Shown here: positions 11,330 to 21,998 of the stretch, one piece after another | How positions within the stretch are numbered: the stretch's first letter is position 1 | How the letters are laid out: each line of letters opens with the position of its first letter | From: Strongylocentrotus purpuratus | Lineage: Eukaryota; Echinodermata; Echinoidea; Camarodonta; Strongylocentrotidae | NCBI RefSeq assembly: GCF_000002235.5 | Contig: NW_022145594.1 | Location: forward strand, 21,631,890-21,695,889 | Direction: 5' to 3' | Length of the DNA stretch: 64,000 bases | The notes under the pieces: generated by a model | What the model saw: only the letters and a program-made list of their open reading frames with translations | Database searches by the model: none | Told to the model about the DNA's origin: nothing | Program-made: the position numbers and the translations under genes

Positions 11330-12240
11330 TCAGAAAAAGAAAAGGAGCATGTGTCAAAGTATAAAGAGTAATTATCAGAGGTGAAAATTGGGCACTTCTT
11401 ACCGTAAAGAGGCACTCACCAGGGATGAAAAAAGTCAGTTATTAGAATAGTAAATGGACATTTGTCGACGGAAAAGGGGCCCCTATCAGATTTTGATAGC
11501 GGTATTTACTACGAGGTGAAAATGAGCAATGGCCAGATTTGAAAAGGGGCACTTATGTGAATAAAAAAGGGGCACTTGTAATAAAGGAAAGTGTGCATTA
11601 GTTGTAAGAAAATGGGTCCCGATCAGATTTTAAAGGGGCATTTCTCGGAGGTTAAGGGGGCACTTATCTAAAGTGAAAAGGACTAACTTCTCCTACCTGA
11701 AAAGGGTCATTTACCAGAGAAAGGGCACTTATGAGAAGGGGAAGGGGTACGTGTGAACATAGAAGGTGCGCTTATCCGAGTTAAAATGGGGGTAGTTATT
11801 AAAAAGGGGAAGGGGCACTTATTACAAAGGAAAAGGAGCACTTATCAAAGTAAAAGAGACACCTCCCAGATTTGAATAGGGCAATTATCAGAGGTCAAGG
11901 GGGCACTAATCGAAAGTGAAAATAGGCACTTCTCGTACCTGAAAAGGGGCTCTTACTAGAGATTAAAAAGGGCACTTATGAAAATGGAAAATGGAAAATG
12001 GACACTTATTGCAAAGGAAAAAAGGAACTTGTCGAAGGAAAATGAGTACGTGTCCAAATAAAAGGGGCACTTATCAGAGTTGACAAGGTGAAGAGGCACG
12101 TTTACAAATTAATAGGGGCACTTTTCAAAGTAAAAGGAGCACTGTTCCTATGTAAAAAGGGGCACTTCTTACACAGTTAAAGGGGCACTTTTCCTATGTA
12201 AAAAGGGGTATTTTTCGGATGCTTGACAAAGTCGGGGGGA
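11330..12240 (+). repeat. Degenerate GGGGCACTTATC minisatellite
   Basis: More than twenty variants of aaaaggggcacttatcagag spaced irregularly by roughly 30-40 bp. Strong purine bias on the plus strand. Short relatives are at 44930-45050 (plus) and 62480-62600 (minus). Confidence 0.85.
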
Positions 12241-12254
12241 GGCACTCTGACCAC

Positions 12255-13010
12255 TTCTATTAATACTACGACATACTTCTACCAATATGTTTTGCTCAGT
12301 TTGTTTTTATGCTCCAATACCAAGTGGACGATAAGATCCATTGAATGAGGTACGATAGCTCAGAGGTAGAGCAGGGGTCTCGTAAACGAGAGGTCAAGGG
12401 TTCGAAACCAATTCGATGCGCCAGTGCCCTTTGATAAGGCATTAATGGTAATTACCAAATCCCTCCGAGAGGACTAATAGCCGTCGGTCCCCTGGTTGAT
12501 TCATTTTGTACCAGCATGCACATGCTTACTCAGCAGTCAGGTAAAAAAAAAAAAAAACGATGTCTGTTTGCTCAAACGATAGTTTGTTTCAAGCTAGTAC
12601 GCACCAGATCACGAGGTAAGACATTCCTTTACAATCTTCATTTCTGCCGTCTCCCATATATGGCTCGATGATGTTTTTTGATATAATGGGTGTTAACGTA
12701 AATATGGGTGGTAACATCATCAACGTCTAACAGGTGACACCTTCTGTTGTATGCACGCAAAACTGCTGAAGACAAATACATGTCTTTTACGCCCCTTGTA
12801 ATTATCTCATAAGGGCATTGCTATCACAAACAAATCTGGTTGGTTGACTGGCAAGAGAATCTCATTGTATGGTAATTAAGACCCTATTACTATGTCAGAG
12901 TGCTTGGTAGAATGTAACACCCCTTTTCCTATCTCATATCATGTAGGGCAAACAGATAAAGATCGTGCCCTGCTTTCGGGAGATGCAAAACTAGGCACGT
13001 CTTAAATGTA
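12255..13010 (+). repeat. Composite copy C: SINE-A plus uninterrupted module M
   Basis: Starts with ctattaatactacgacatac and the ttctaccaatatgttttgct block also seen at 2690-2930. It then carries SINE-A at the same place and module M from about 12565. It is therefore a paralogue of 2880-4300 lacking the MITE, and shows that the SINE was already part of the amplified unit. Confidence 0.7.
12347..12556 (+). mobile_element. SINE-A, copy 2
   Basis: Best-preserved plus-strand copy: A box gatagctcagaggtagagc and B box agggttcgaaaccaa. Body gatgcgccagtgccctttga and aaggcattaatggtaattac. Tail ctcagcagtcaggtaaaa runs into poly(A). The A-rich tail and tRNA head are typical of a pol III SINE retroposed by a LINE. 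Confidence 0.85.
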
Positions 13011-14110
13011 TATAAATATATATATATAGATATTTTGGCACCTCATGTCAAATTTCGTCATGACGAATATCGTCATGACTCAGGCAGCATGGCGCCCGAA
13101 AATAACCTCATTTATATCATGTGTTCATTTCATTTGGTAATTTCAACATTCGAAAATTAAAAACAAAAAATGCGATACAAATACAAAATACATGATATAA
13201 AAATTGCAGAGAACAAACAATATATAAAATAAACATTTAACAATAAAAGAACATACGAAAAGGAGAAGGTAAAAACAGCCTGTACACTTAGATATTTGAA
13301 TGTGAGGGGGGGGGGGGGTCACCAAAAGCCAAATAAAGGCTTATCTGGGGCAATCCCCATGTAGAATAATATTAGGAACATAATGGAGGAGAGAGAGAGA
13401 GAGAGAGAGAAAGATAACAATAACCAGACAGCTTACACGCATGACCTGGGGTTTTAAGTGCGTTGCACAGCAGAAAACGTAATTCTTTTTGAAATTTAAC
13501 AATGTTGGACACAACTTCAAATTATTTGGGACACTATTGAAGCATTTTTACCACAACAATTTCCCCTCCTCGATCGCTCCACCTATTGGAAAATCGATAC
13601 ATCAGGGTGAATCTTGACGACAAGATGAGTGAATGTATAATTGTATATTTTATCTGCTGTATATTGATGACTAAATAACATTTTTGCCTTTAATAATACA
13701 ATTGTCTTTTTTGTTGTTGCTTGTTCGCTTCGCTCGTTCACAAAGTGTGTGATTCGGATCGTATATTTTCGGGCAAGAGGCTTCTACACGATAATGTGCA
13801 AATAAATCTATGTGTAAGAGGGACGGAAAACAAATAAACTTTTAATGAATTTTCGTGAAACTATTTAACTCCTACAAGGGTGCCGTCACTAAAAACGGTT
13901 GAAAATTCGCTGATCTAATAGTCTAATGATTGGTGTCCTCCAATGGCTGAGCCCACGCTACGCCACTGAATGAAGTTCGACAATGTCAATGTGCCTTCAA
14001 TACACATTACATATTCCGCTTGCTCAGTCATCCGTGATCCTTCTGTAATCATAGTGGCGTCCAAATAGCTTTGGGAATTATTACCTCTTCTTTAGCATGG
14101 CTGCTATTAC
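13011..14110. other. No gene; (GA)n and poly-G tracts
   Basis: Contains a short palindrome (cgtcatgacgaatatcgtca near 13056), a G run near 13306 and (GA)n at 13388-13412. A gcttcgctcgttcac word is at about 13726. No coding or RNA signal was found. Confidence 0.5.
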
Positions 14111-14116
14111 GGCGCT

Positions 14117-14280
14117 CTAGCATTTCAAAGAATAAATTCCTGCCAGGTACCCATTTACCTCACCTGGGTCGAGTGTGGCAAATGTAGATTGATGAAGATT
14201 GAGGTCCGGGACTCGAACCGCGGACCTTGTGATCCATAGTCCAGTGACATATCTAATCGACCACGACACCTCTACACATA
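14117..14280 (-). mobile_element. SINE-B, copy 2
   Basis: Minus-strand reading: ggtgtcgtggtcgattagat (A-box side), cgcggttcgagtcccgg (B box), then a body with gacccaggtgaggtaaatgg and gtacctggcaggaatttatt. That body recalls conserved SINE domains seen in several marine invertebrates (from memory). It shares its head with the insert at 3711-3789. Confidence 0.75.
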
Positions 14281-14429
14281 TAATATATATGTGTTTAGAT
14301 ATCCCAAGGACGTGATAGAGAATGACTGGAATCAAGCCGCTCTCCTTTGACCCCTTGCTCCACGCCGCCGAAATGTTGTGCGCTAATCTGCAACTGTTAA
14401 TCAGGTGGTGAGATAAAAGCGTATCAGGA

Positions 14430-14775
14430 CAATTAGCCCCTGGGCAATCTTCCCCCGGAAAATTAACCCCGGAAAACTACCCTCCAAGGACAATTACCCC
14501 CTGGAAATTTGCCCCCCCGGAGAATTACCCCCCCCCCCGAGGACAATAACCCCCCCCCCCCCAAGGACAATTACCCCCGGAAAATTACCCCCCGGAGAAT
14601 TACCCCCCGAGGACAATTCCCCCCAAGGACAATTACCCCCCGAGGACAATTACCCCCGAGGACAACTACCCCCAGGACAATTATCCCCCGAGGACAACTA
14701 CCCCGAGGACAATTACCCCCCTCGAAACACCATTACCCCCGAGGACAATCACACCCAGGGAATTTGCAACACTGT
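14430..14775 (+). repeat. GAGGACAATTACCCCC minisatellite, plus orientation
   Basis: About 18 units of 16-20 bp varying around gaggacaattaccccc and cggaaaattacccc. The complementary strand is rich in G runs and could form G-quadruplexes. The left edge (ggacaattagcccctgggca) matches the corresponding edge of the inverted array at 27919-28345, so the two arrays share ancestry beyond the unit. The proline/arginine-rich frames are artefacts. Confidence 0.9.
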
Positions 14776-15091
14776 GAAGTATAATGCGAGCTCCTCTTCA
14801 ACTTGCTATTTAGAGAAAATGTCATTAACTTTCATTTTCTTAGTTATTTATGACGGAATAGATTTGTTTCGTACAGGGGTTGTGTATTAACATGTTTGCA
14901 ATAATTATATTTATATTCGTAGCTCACATTCAAAGCCCGCGTACCCATCTGCCAAATCTTTTTGCTTGACGTACATGTATCCTCCTAGGAGGGGCTTTCA
15001 CCCACCTCTCTCGCTCTGTATCCATTCCATCTTTGTGAAGTTTGACTTAATATGCCACGTGTATTGAATCAAATTCAATTGCCAGAAGACG
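14776..15091. other. Left flank of the LTR element, ending in a 34-bp unit shared with the LINE 5' end
   Basis: No gene. The final 34 bp (15058-15091) resemble the sequence after the right LTR: both contain aattcaattgccagaagacg, and the preceding dozen bases are also alike. The empty site thus held two tandem 34-bp units just upstream of the LINE. Confidence 0.6.
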
Positions 15092-15095
15092 CATG

Positions 15096-16287
15096 TGTAA
15101 CGATCCGCTCCGCGGTCGTGACGTAACAAAGAGGCCTAACTTAAATGATTGTTGTTTTCAAGCGCGTCATCATACACCGACGCACAATGTTTACGTTAAT
15201 AATTTGCATACGAGTGATTGACATTCGGATATTTTATTGAGATGCTTAAAGATGTTAAACTGTAATTGTTTATAAGTATATCACATGAATTTGGATGGAA
15301 AGTTGTTTAGGCAATGTAATTTGTTAATATTTACTGCAACTGATATGTCATTCAGAGTGTTGTATTTAATTAATGGTAAAATAAGAGACTTACTTAGATA
15401 TTTTGCTCTGAACTAGCACAGTCTTTATGTTAAATCCATTTTCGCTGCGCGCGTACTTTCCAAGATCGCTTAGCGCATCGATTTCCCCCACGTCCGCATT
15501 ATGCCTTTATAACCCGTAAACATTTCTAAAACGCGAGGAGTTGGAATTGGACGCTCGTCGGAATAAGAACTGTTTAGTCTCTCCCTGGAAACCCCCCCCC
15601 CCCCCCACCTAAGGACTTGTCTTGGAATTGGGCGCTCGTCGGAACTGGTACCACACATAAGATCTCTCTCCCTCCCTGGAATATAAAGGTACACAAGGAA
15701 GTCTACGCTGGAATTAAGATGCTGGAATTAATGAACCACTATTATTAAGATGCAGGAATATTCTAAGTCCACCTCTCCCCCTATGATGCTATGGAATTAA
15801 ACTAAGACGGAAAACTCCCAAGTCCCATAAAACCCAATGAATCATTGTCCTTCACTTTTTACATGTATTCGAATATAATAACGACAATCGTATAAATTTA
15901 TTAAGTATAACTATGAGCACAAGGTATTTGTGACAGTGGTGATATAAAGATGTAAATATTTGAAGTACATGCATTAATAAAAGTTGACCATTTCTTTTGC
16001 CTTGAAACTGAAATTATGAGTCTATAAACACTTTGTCTTTCTTCTTGACTGGTACTCCTTCATAGTCGTATATTTCGACGAAACGAACGTAAATAAGTAT
16101 TGTAGCTTCCCCCGTCTTTCCTCAAATATAAGATAAGATCTAATTACTCTAACCGCTCGGACATTTTAAATAATGTCGGCTGACGAATATCCTGACAGAT
16201 ATAAAGAATCAGTTTCCCCAGCTGGGAATGAGAATAAACCCGACGTAGAGGTCGAGGTTGGAGACGGAGGCGGGGGCGGCCGCCACA
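15096..16287 (+). repeat. 5' LTR (1192 bp)
   Basis: Starts tgtaacgatccgctccgc and ends ggcggccgccaca. It holds a TATA-like atataaag at about 15681 and a polyadenylation-like aataaa at about 15974, which would place R between them. There is a 15-C run, and two copies of a block like ggaattggacgctcgtcgga near 15541 and 15633. The gag ATG (16173) lies within the presumed U5. Confidence 0.95.
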
Positions 16288-17657
16288 AATTTGGTGTCAG
16301 AAGTGGGATTCTTAATATGGCGGAGGTACCAAAGTCTAAGAAAGAAATAGATGAGCTAAGTTGCTCCTCAGATGAAACAATGTCTAGTACAAAAAGTTCA
16401 AAGAAAAAGAAGAGTAGGTCAGAGAAATTACAAAGTCGGATATTAAGCCAACTAACGAAGTTAATGGGGCAAATGATGAAGTTGAAAAAGAAACCAAGGA
16501 ATAGGCGTGGTGGCCCAGACTCCTCCACGGAAGAACTATCTGATTCTTCAGATGATGAAGTGGAATTCAACCTCAAACCAAATAGACGACCGGAATTAGG
16601 AATGGAAATCCAAAATGGAGACGAGGAAGGAATATCTCATGTCGATGAATCAAAGACGAGGAAACATAAGGAAGAAACTAACCAGATGAAGGCACAAAAG
16701 AGGAATGATGATATTCGCTATGCCAAAGAAGATAGAATTCGGGAAACTACTCATCGACCACTGATCATGCCGGACAAGTATGATGGAAGTACCGACTGGA
16801 AAGACTACGCCTCGCATTTTGAATCTTGTTGCGAAATCAACAACTGGAAAGATGAGGAATCTGCCAAGTATCTAGCTGCTAGCTTGAGAGGTCAAGCTCT
16901 GAGATTACTAGAAGAACAAAGAGGCACCAAGTGGAACTTTGAAGAAATAAAGAGTAAACTGTCATTCAGGTTCTCTTCTGCCAAACAGGCGGAAAGCTAT
17001 TTGTTGGAACTTAGGAATCGTAAGCGACGTCAAGGAGAATCACTTCAGGAACTAGGACGTCATATTAGGGAACTAACTGATAAGGCATATCCAAACTTTG
17101 AAAGTCAAGGGGTCGAACGACTAGCTAGGATTCATTTTACTGATGCTATTCGTAGTAGTGAGATTCGTATGGGAATATTTCATGCTAAGGCAACAAGCTT
17201 AGATGAGGTAATTCAAGCAGCAATAACCACTGAGACATTTCTACAGACGGAGACTGAGAGGAATGGATGGAAGGTTAAGCCTACTTACAATAGAGGAATC
17301 GGCTCTGAAGTGGATCTAGAGAAGATGATCAAAGATGAAGTCAACAAAGTCCTAGGCCAAGCCATGGAAAGTCAACCTAACAAGGAAAGATGTCAGGGAT
17401 ATGTGAAGAAACCAGGAACTAATCAAAGACCAAGCCAAACAGCGCATGAAGGAAGATTTGTTGTGAAAACCCAAACATGTTTCTATTGTGAGAAACCTGG
17501 CCATTTCGCAAGGGAATGCCGTGAGAAACAAATGGATCGAAGAGGAAGGAACTATCCAAGTGGTGAATCTAACTGGTCAAGACAAAGATATCAGCGTCCG
17601 TCAAACGACAAGTGGTCGCCCCAAAGGGTTGTGGCGCGGCCAATCGTCCAAAATTAA
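16173..17657 (+). CDS. gag: gag region of the LTR element
   Basis: Frame of 494 codons. The first ~38 codons are LTR sequence and so occur again in the 3' LTR. An acidic and lysine-rich N-terminal third is followed by a capsid-like middle part (about residues 195-360, with LEEQRGTKWNFEEIKSKLSF-type helices). Near the C-terminus is one zinc knuckle, CFYCEKPGHFAREC (CX2CX4HX4C), for RNA binding. It would be the structural protein of the virus-like particle. A second in-frame Met (16318) follows the primer-binding site and could be an alternative start. Confidence 0.85.
   Translation: MSADEYPDRYKESVSPAGNENKPDVEVEVGDGGGGGRHKFGVRSGILNMAEVPKSKKEIDELSCSSDETMSSTKSSKKKKSRSEKLQSRILSQLTKLMGQMMKLKKKPRNRRGGPDSSTEELSDSSDDEVEFNLKPNRRPELGMEIQNGDEEGISHVDESKTRKHKEETNQMKAQKRNDDIRYAKEDRIRETTHRPLIMPDKYDGSTDWKDYASHFESCCEINNWKDEESAKYLAASLRGQALRLLEEQRGTKWNFEEIKSKLSFRFSSAKQAESYLLELRNRKRRQGESLQELGRHIRELTDKAYPNFESQGVERLARIHFTDAIRSSEIRMGIFHAKATSLDEVIQAAITTETFLQTETERNGWKVKPTYNRGIGSEVDLEKMIKDEVNKVLGQAMESQPNKERCQGYVKKPGTNQRPSQTAHEGRFVVKTQTCFYCEKPGHFARECREKQMDRRGRNYPSGESNWSRQRYQRPSNDKWSPQRVVARPIVQN
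16292..16309 (+). other. Primer-binding site, tRNA-Leu type
   Basis: tggtgtcagaagtgggat begins 4 nt after the 5' LTR. Its complement, atcccacttctgacacca, is the 3' end expected of an animal tRNA-Leu plus CCA (from memory of the tRNA). The site lies inside the open gag frame. Confidence 0.8.
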
Positions 17658-17699
17658 TTGAGACCCAAACTAGCAAAACAAAGACAAGTTTCATACCCA

Positions 17700-18100
17700 G
17701 TATAAATCAAAATGTTGATGGTCTTTATGTTCCAGTGCACATTCAGGACAAGGAATACAAATTTCTAGTTGATACTGGTGCTTCAGATTCTTACATTTCT
17801 AGACGATCATATGAACAATTAGATGAAAAAGATAGACCCCCTCTGCAACATCGTAGCATCAGTGCACAATTAGCAGATGGTTCACCATTAGCCATTTATG
17901 GAGCAATAACTCATGAGATGAAGATAGGACCAAATAAAGGAGTAATTACAGTTTTGGTAGCAGATGTGAGTAGTGATGGAATCCTCGGTTTGGACAATCT
18001 AACAAGAATGGGGGCTAGCATTGATCTGACTAATTTCCAACTCACCACAAAATGGGGCAAAGTAGAGTGCAAGAATGAAAGTGGAGAAAGACTATCCTTC
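17700..18100 (+). CDS. Retropepsin-like protease region
   Basis: The aspartic protease signature LVDTGASDSYIS is followed by a flap-like stretch and ILGLDNLTRMGA, the order expected of a retroviral-type aspartic protease of about 100 residues that works as a dimer and cuts the polyprotein. It lies just downstream of and overlaps gag in another frame. Confidence 0.85.
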
Positions 18101-18549
18101 CGCATAACTGCGTCAGAAACTACTACAATCCCCGCAGGACATGAAGCTGTAATACTTGGATCAATGAAGGAAGGAGATCGAATTAAATCTAACACCCTAG
18201 GTTTAATAGAGGCTGGAAATGTTCAACAACAATTAGTGAAGAAAGGACTCATTACAGCTAGAACTCTAATCAAGACAGGGAAGGAGTTAGTGCCTGTTAG
18301 AGTATTCAACCCATCTACTTCCAACAAAGTAATAAAGAAGAACACACCAATCGCTATGATGACCGTAATAGATACAAGTGAAGTACAAGAAGTCCCCAAG
18401 TACACCACTGTTTTTGAGGGATTTGCTAAAGAGAAGTACAGAAGGAATACCAGATCAGTATCGCCAAGACGTGGCAAAGTTATTGACGGAATTTCAGGAT
18501 GTATTCTCAAGAGGAGATGATGATATTGGAAGGACTAATTTGGTACAAC

Positions 18550-19830
18550 ACAAGATAGATACTGGAACTCAGCGACCAATTAGACAACGACCACGCAAGC
18601 ACCCTTTTGGGCAGAGAGACGAAATCAAGGAGCAAGTGGAAGGGCTACTACAGAAAGGTCTTATTGAACCAACTGATAGTCCATGGGCTTCAAACATTGT
18701 ACTCGTAAAGAAAAAGGACGGAACTCAGAGATTTTGCGTGGATTATCGGCAACTGAATGCTGCCACGATCAAGGACGCCTACCCCCTACCTCGTATAGAC
18801 GAAACATTGGATGCTTTGTCAGGAGCGCAGTGGTTTTCAACCCTGGACTTGGCAAGTGGATACTGGCAAGTAGGCTTAAGCAAAGATGCTAAGGAAAAAT
18901 CAGCTTTCGTAGCTGATGGTGGACTCTACTCATGGAACGTGATGCCTTTTGGACTTTGTAACGCCCCAGCCACTTTTGAGAGATTGATGGATAAAGTACT
19001 AACCGGATTGCATTGGGAGACATTACTTGTCTACTTAGATGATTTGATTATCTTTGGTAAATCGATACCAGAGGAACTTTCACGGTTACGTCAAGTATTC
19101 TATAGACTACGACAAGCCAACTTAAAGTTAAAACCAAAGAAATGCTTTCTGTTCAGGAAGAAGGTGTCCTATCTCGGACACGAAGTATCAAGCAAGGGAG
19201 TCTCAACACAGCCAGAGAAGGTTGAGTCTGTAAAAACATGGCCGACGCCGAAGAATGTGACGGAAGTTAGAAGTTTTCTCGGTCTTGCATCCTACTATAG
19301 ACGTTTTGTTGAAGGTTTTGCTAGTATAGCCAAACCTCTTCATCAACTCACGGAAAAACGCCGTGCCGGACAGTTCGAATGGAGCTCTGTCTGTCAGGAT
19401 GCGTTTGAAGAGTTGAAAAGAAGATTGATTACTGCACCTATTCTGGGATACCCGAATACGGAAGGTGCATTCATTCTTGACACAGACGCCAGTAGGGATG
19501 GGATTGGAGGAGTGTTGTCACAAGTACAAGATGGAAAGGAAAGAGTAATTGCTTACGGAACTAAAGTGCTAAGTAAGGCAGAACGGAACTACTGCGTTAC
19601 AAGAAGGGAACTACTCGCAGTTGTCGTTTACTTGAAGCATTTCAGACAATATCTCTACGGTCGACATGTAACGGTGAGAACAGATCACGGAGCTTTAAGG
19701 TGGCTAACAAATTTCAAAAACCCTGAAGGACAGCTGGCAAGATGGCTTGAGGTCATCGCAGCTTATGATATAGAGATCATTCACAGGGCTGGTAGAAGTC
19801 ATGGAAATGCAGATGCATTGTCGAGAAGAC
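18550..19830 (+). CDS. Reverse transcriptase and RNase H region
   Basis: Reverse transcriptase motifs in order: GLIEPTDSPWASNIVLVKKK, FCVDYRQLN, FSTLDLASGYWQV, MPFGLCNAPATF, the active-site LVYLDDLIIF, and LGHEVSSKG. RNase H follows with ILDTDASRDGIGGVLSQ, an RNYCVTRRELLAVV stretch carrying the acidic residue, and a VRTDHGALRWL block. Typical of Ty3/gypsy pol. It copies the genomic RNA into DNA from the tRNA-Leu primer. Confidence 0.93.
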
Positions 19831-20149
19831 CATGTGGCCAGTGTGGAAGAGGACTGGAGTGCGAGTTCAAGGTCAAGGAGGAAGAAACAGCCAAAGCCCG
19901 TGTAATAATGATGACAAATGAGAAGAGACTGTCTGAGATGAGGAAAGATCAACTAGACGACCCAAATATAAAGCCTGTGCTAGAGGCTATGGAAATGAAG
20001 ACCAGACCACCAAAGGAAGAAGTTTCCGCAACGTCTAAGAAAGTTAAAGTCTTGTTAGAGCATTGGGAACAACTTGAAATCAGAGATGGAATACTCTACC
20101 GTAGATGGGAATCAATAGATGGCAAAGAAGTGAAGTGGCGACTAGTATT

Positions 20150-21150
20150 ACCTGGAAGGAAAATAGATGAAGTTTTGAAAGAACTTCATGGTAGTGCTTT
20201 AGCTGGTCATTTGGGAGCAACTAAGACACTGAAGAGTAGTCAGATGAGATACTAATGGGTAGGAATGAAGGCAGATGTGAGGTCTTTCATCCGTAAATGT
20301 GAATCTTGTGCTCGACGGAAGTCAGCTGGTAAGAAGAGGCGAGCACCTCTATAGCAGAGAAGAAGTGGAAGTCCGATGGAACGGATCGCTCTTGATATAC
20401 TAGGACCTTTGCCAGAAACGAATGACGGAAATAAGTACATAATGGTAGTAGCTGATTACTACACTAAGTTCGTAGAAGCTTATCCCATACCTAATGAGAA
20501 AGCAAGTACTGTGGCACCCAAACTAGTTGAAGAGTTTATATGTAGATACGGGGTTCCAACTGACCAAGGAAGGAACTTTGAGTCACAGTTGTTTAAAGAA
20601 GTTTGCCAGATCCTGGGAATAAAGAAGACAAGGACGACGGCATATAACCCTAAATCAGACGGTATGATTGAACGCTTCAACAGAACATTGCTCGATATGC
20701 TTGTTACGCTAATAGAGCCTGGAAAGAATCAGCGAGATTGGGACAAGTATGTACACATAGCTACAACGGCATACAGAAGTTCAGTTCATGAGACATTAGG
20801 AGAAACGCCAAACATGATGATGTTCGGAAGAGAACTGAAAATGCTTTCAGATCAGTACATGATCCAACCAGATATGGAAGTTGGAACAGACTACGTCGAG
20901 GAACTACGAGACAGGATGGATACAGTCTATACAAGGATTACTGAGCACAGTCAGAAGAATCTCCGAAGACAGAAGAGAAACTACGACAAGAAGATTACTG
21001 GAAGTAGTTACGAAGAAGGAAATTTCGTTTGGTTACGAAATAATCAGAGACACAAAGGCATCAGTCCCAAACTAAGTTACAGATGGAATGGCCCATTCAA
21101 GATTAAGACGAAGCTGTCTGATGTGACATACAGAATCCAAAAGAGCCCTG
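20150..21150 (+). CDS. Integrase region with GPY/F-like C-terminus
   Basis: Catalytic-core features include ALDILGPLPET (first Asp region), VPTDQGRNFES (second Asp) and SDGMIERFNRTLLDML (Glu). Downstream, KLSYRWNGPFKI resembles the GPY/F module of gypsy integrases, ending in VVHFDRLKP. No chromodomain is evident. The order RT, RNase H, integrase is diagnostic for Ty3/gypsy as opposed to Copia. Confidence 0.88.
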
Positions 21151-21984
21151 GAACCAAGATGAAGGTTGTACACTTTGACCGTTTGAAACCATGTGAAGGA
21201 GACGAGCCTAAGGGATGGAAGACAACTCATACTAGACGGGAAGACGCTGGAAATAATGCCAGAGAGATGGAGTCCAACTCTGAAGAGGTTGATCAAGATT
21301 CAACGCCTGACGTGACTGTAAATAGAAGACAAGAAGATACTCGACGCTATCCACTGAGGAATAGAAGACCCGCACATTTCTTTTATTAGAAATGGTTTTG
21401 TGGAAATAAAGTTTAGAATAATATTTGTTTTACTTTGGATCTGTTTCCTTCTCCTCTTTCCTTCTCTATAACTTTCTATCTCACTTCTTTCTTTCTTCTA
21501 TTCAACTCTGTTTTCTCATCTATATCTCTTTCTTATACAGATTCCATTGCTTGTATTGTATATAAATGAACATTATTGACATTGTAACGCCACTGAGTAG
21601 ATTTAAGAATTAGAATTTATTTGTAACAGGTAATCTAGGGCGATGAAAATTTAAGAATATAAGTGCACGTTCCATGTTGCATAGGAACAAAGAATTGACA
21701 AGTTTTGGAAGAAAAGCAGATGTCTTATGTTGTAGATGTATATTTGATTGATGCTGGTGTTGTTAGAGAGATTGTGAGGTAACAGAGAAGGAGAAGAAAA
21801 GTGGGCAAAATAAGACAAGCGTTTTCTTCCAAATGTCACCTTCCTTATTGGTAATAATATTGAGTAAAGATATTTTTGGTTTGTATACATGTATATACTT
21901 GCAATCGAATTTAGACAAGGTTGCATTGTAACAAGGTTATCGCCCAGGAAAACCTAATGTTTTAAATGCGAGGACGCATTTTGT

Positions 21985-21998
21985 AAGGAGGAGGGCTG
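21985..21998 (+). other. Polypurine tract
   Basis: aaggaggagggctg directly precedes the 3' LTR, the position and composition expected for the plus-strand primer. Confidence 0.8.

Noticed and set aside
12347-12430. tRNA gene in the SINE-A head
   Set aside because: Pol III boxes are present, but stems are poor and a conserved SINE body and tail follow; three copies share the structure.
14509-14784. Pro/Arg-rich 91-codon frame and the similar 228-codon minus-strand frame at 27850-28536
   Set aside because: Both are readings of the C-rich minisatellite.
16166-16576. Minus-strand frame opposite gag, and other antisense frames over the LTR element and LINE
   Set aside because: Shadow frames with no motif; the plus-strand frames carry recognised domains.
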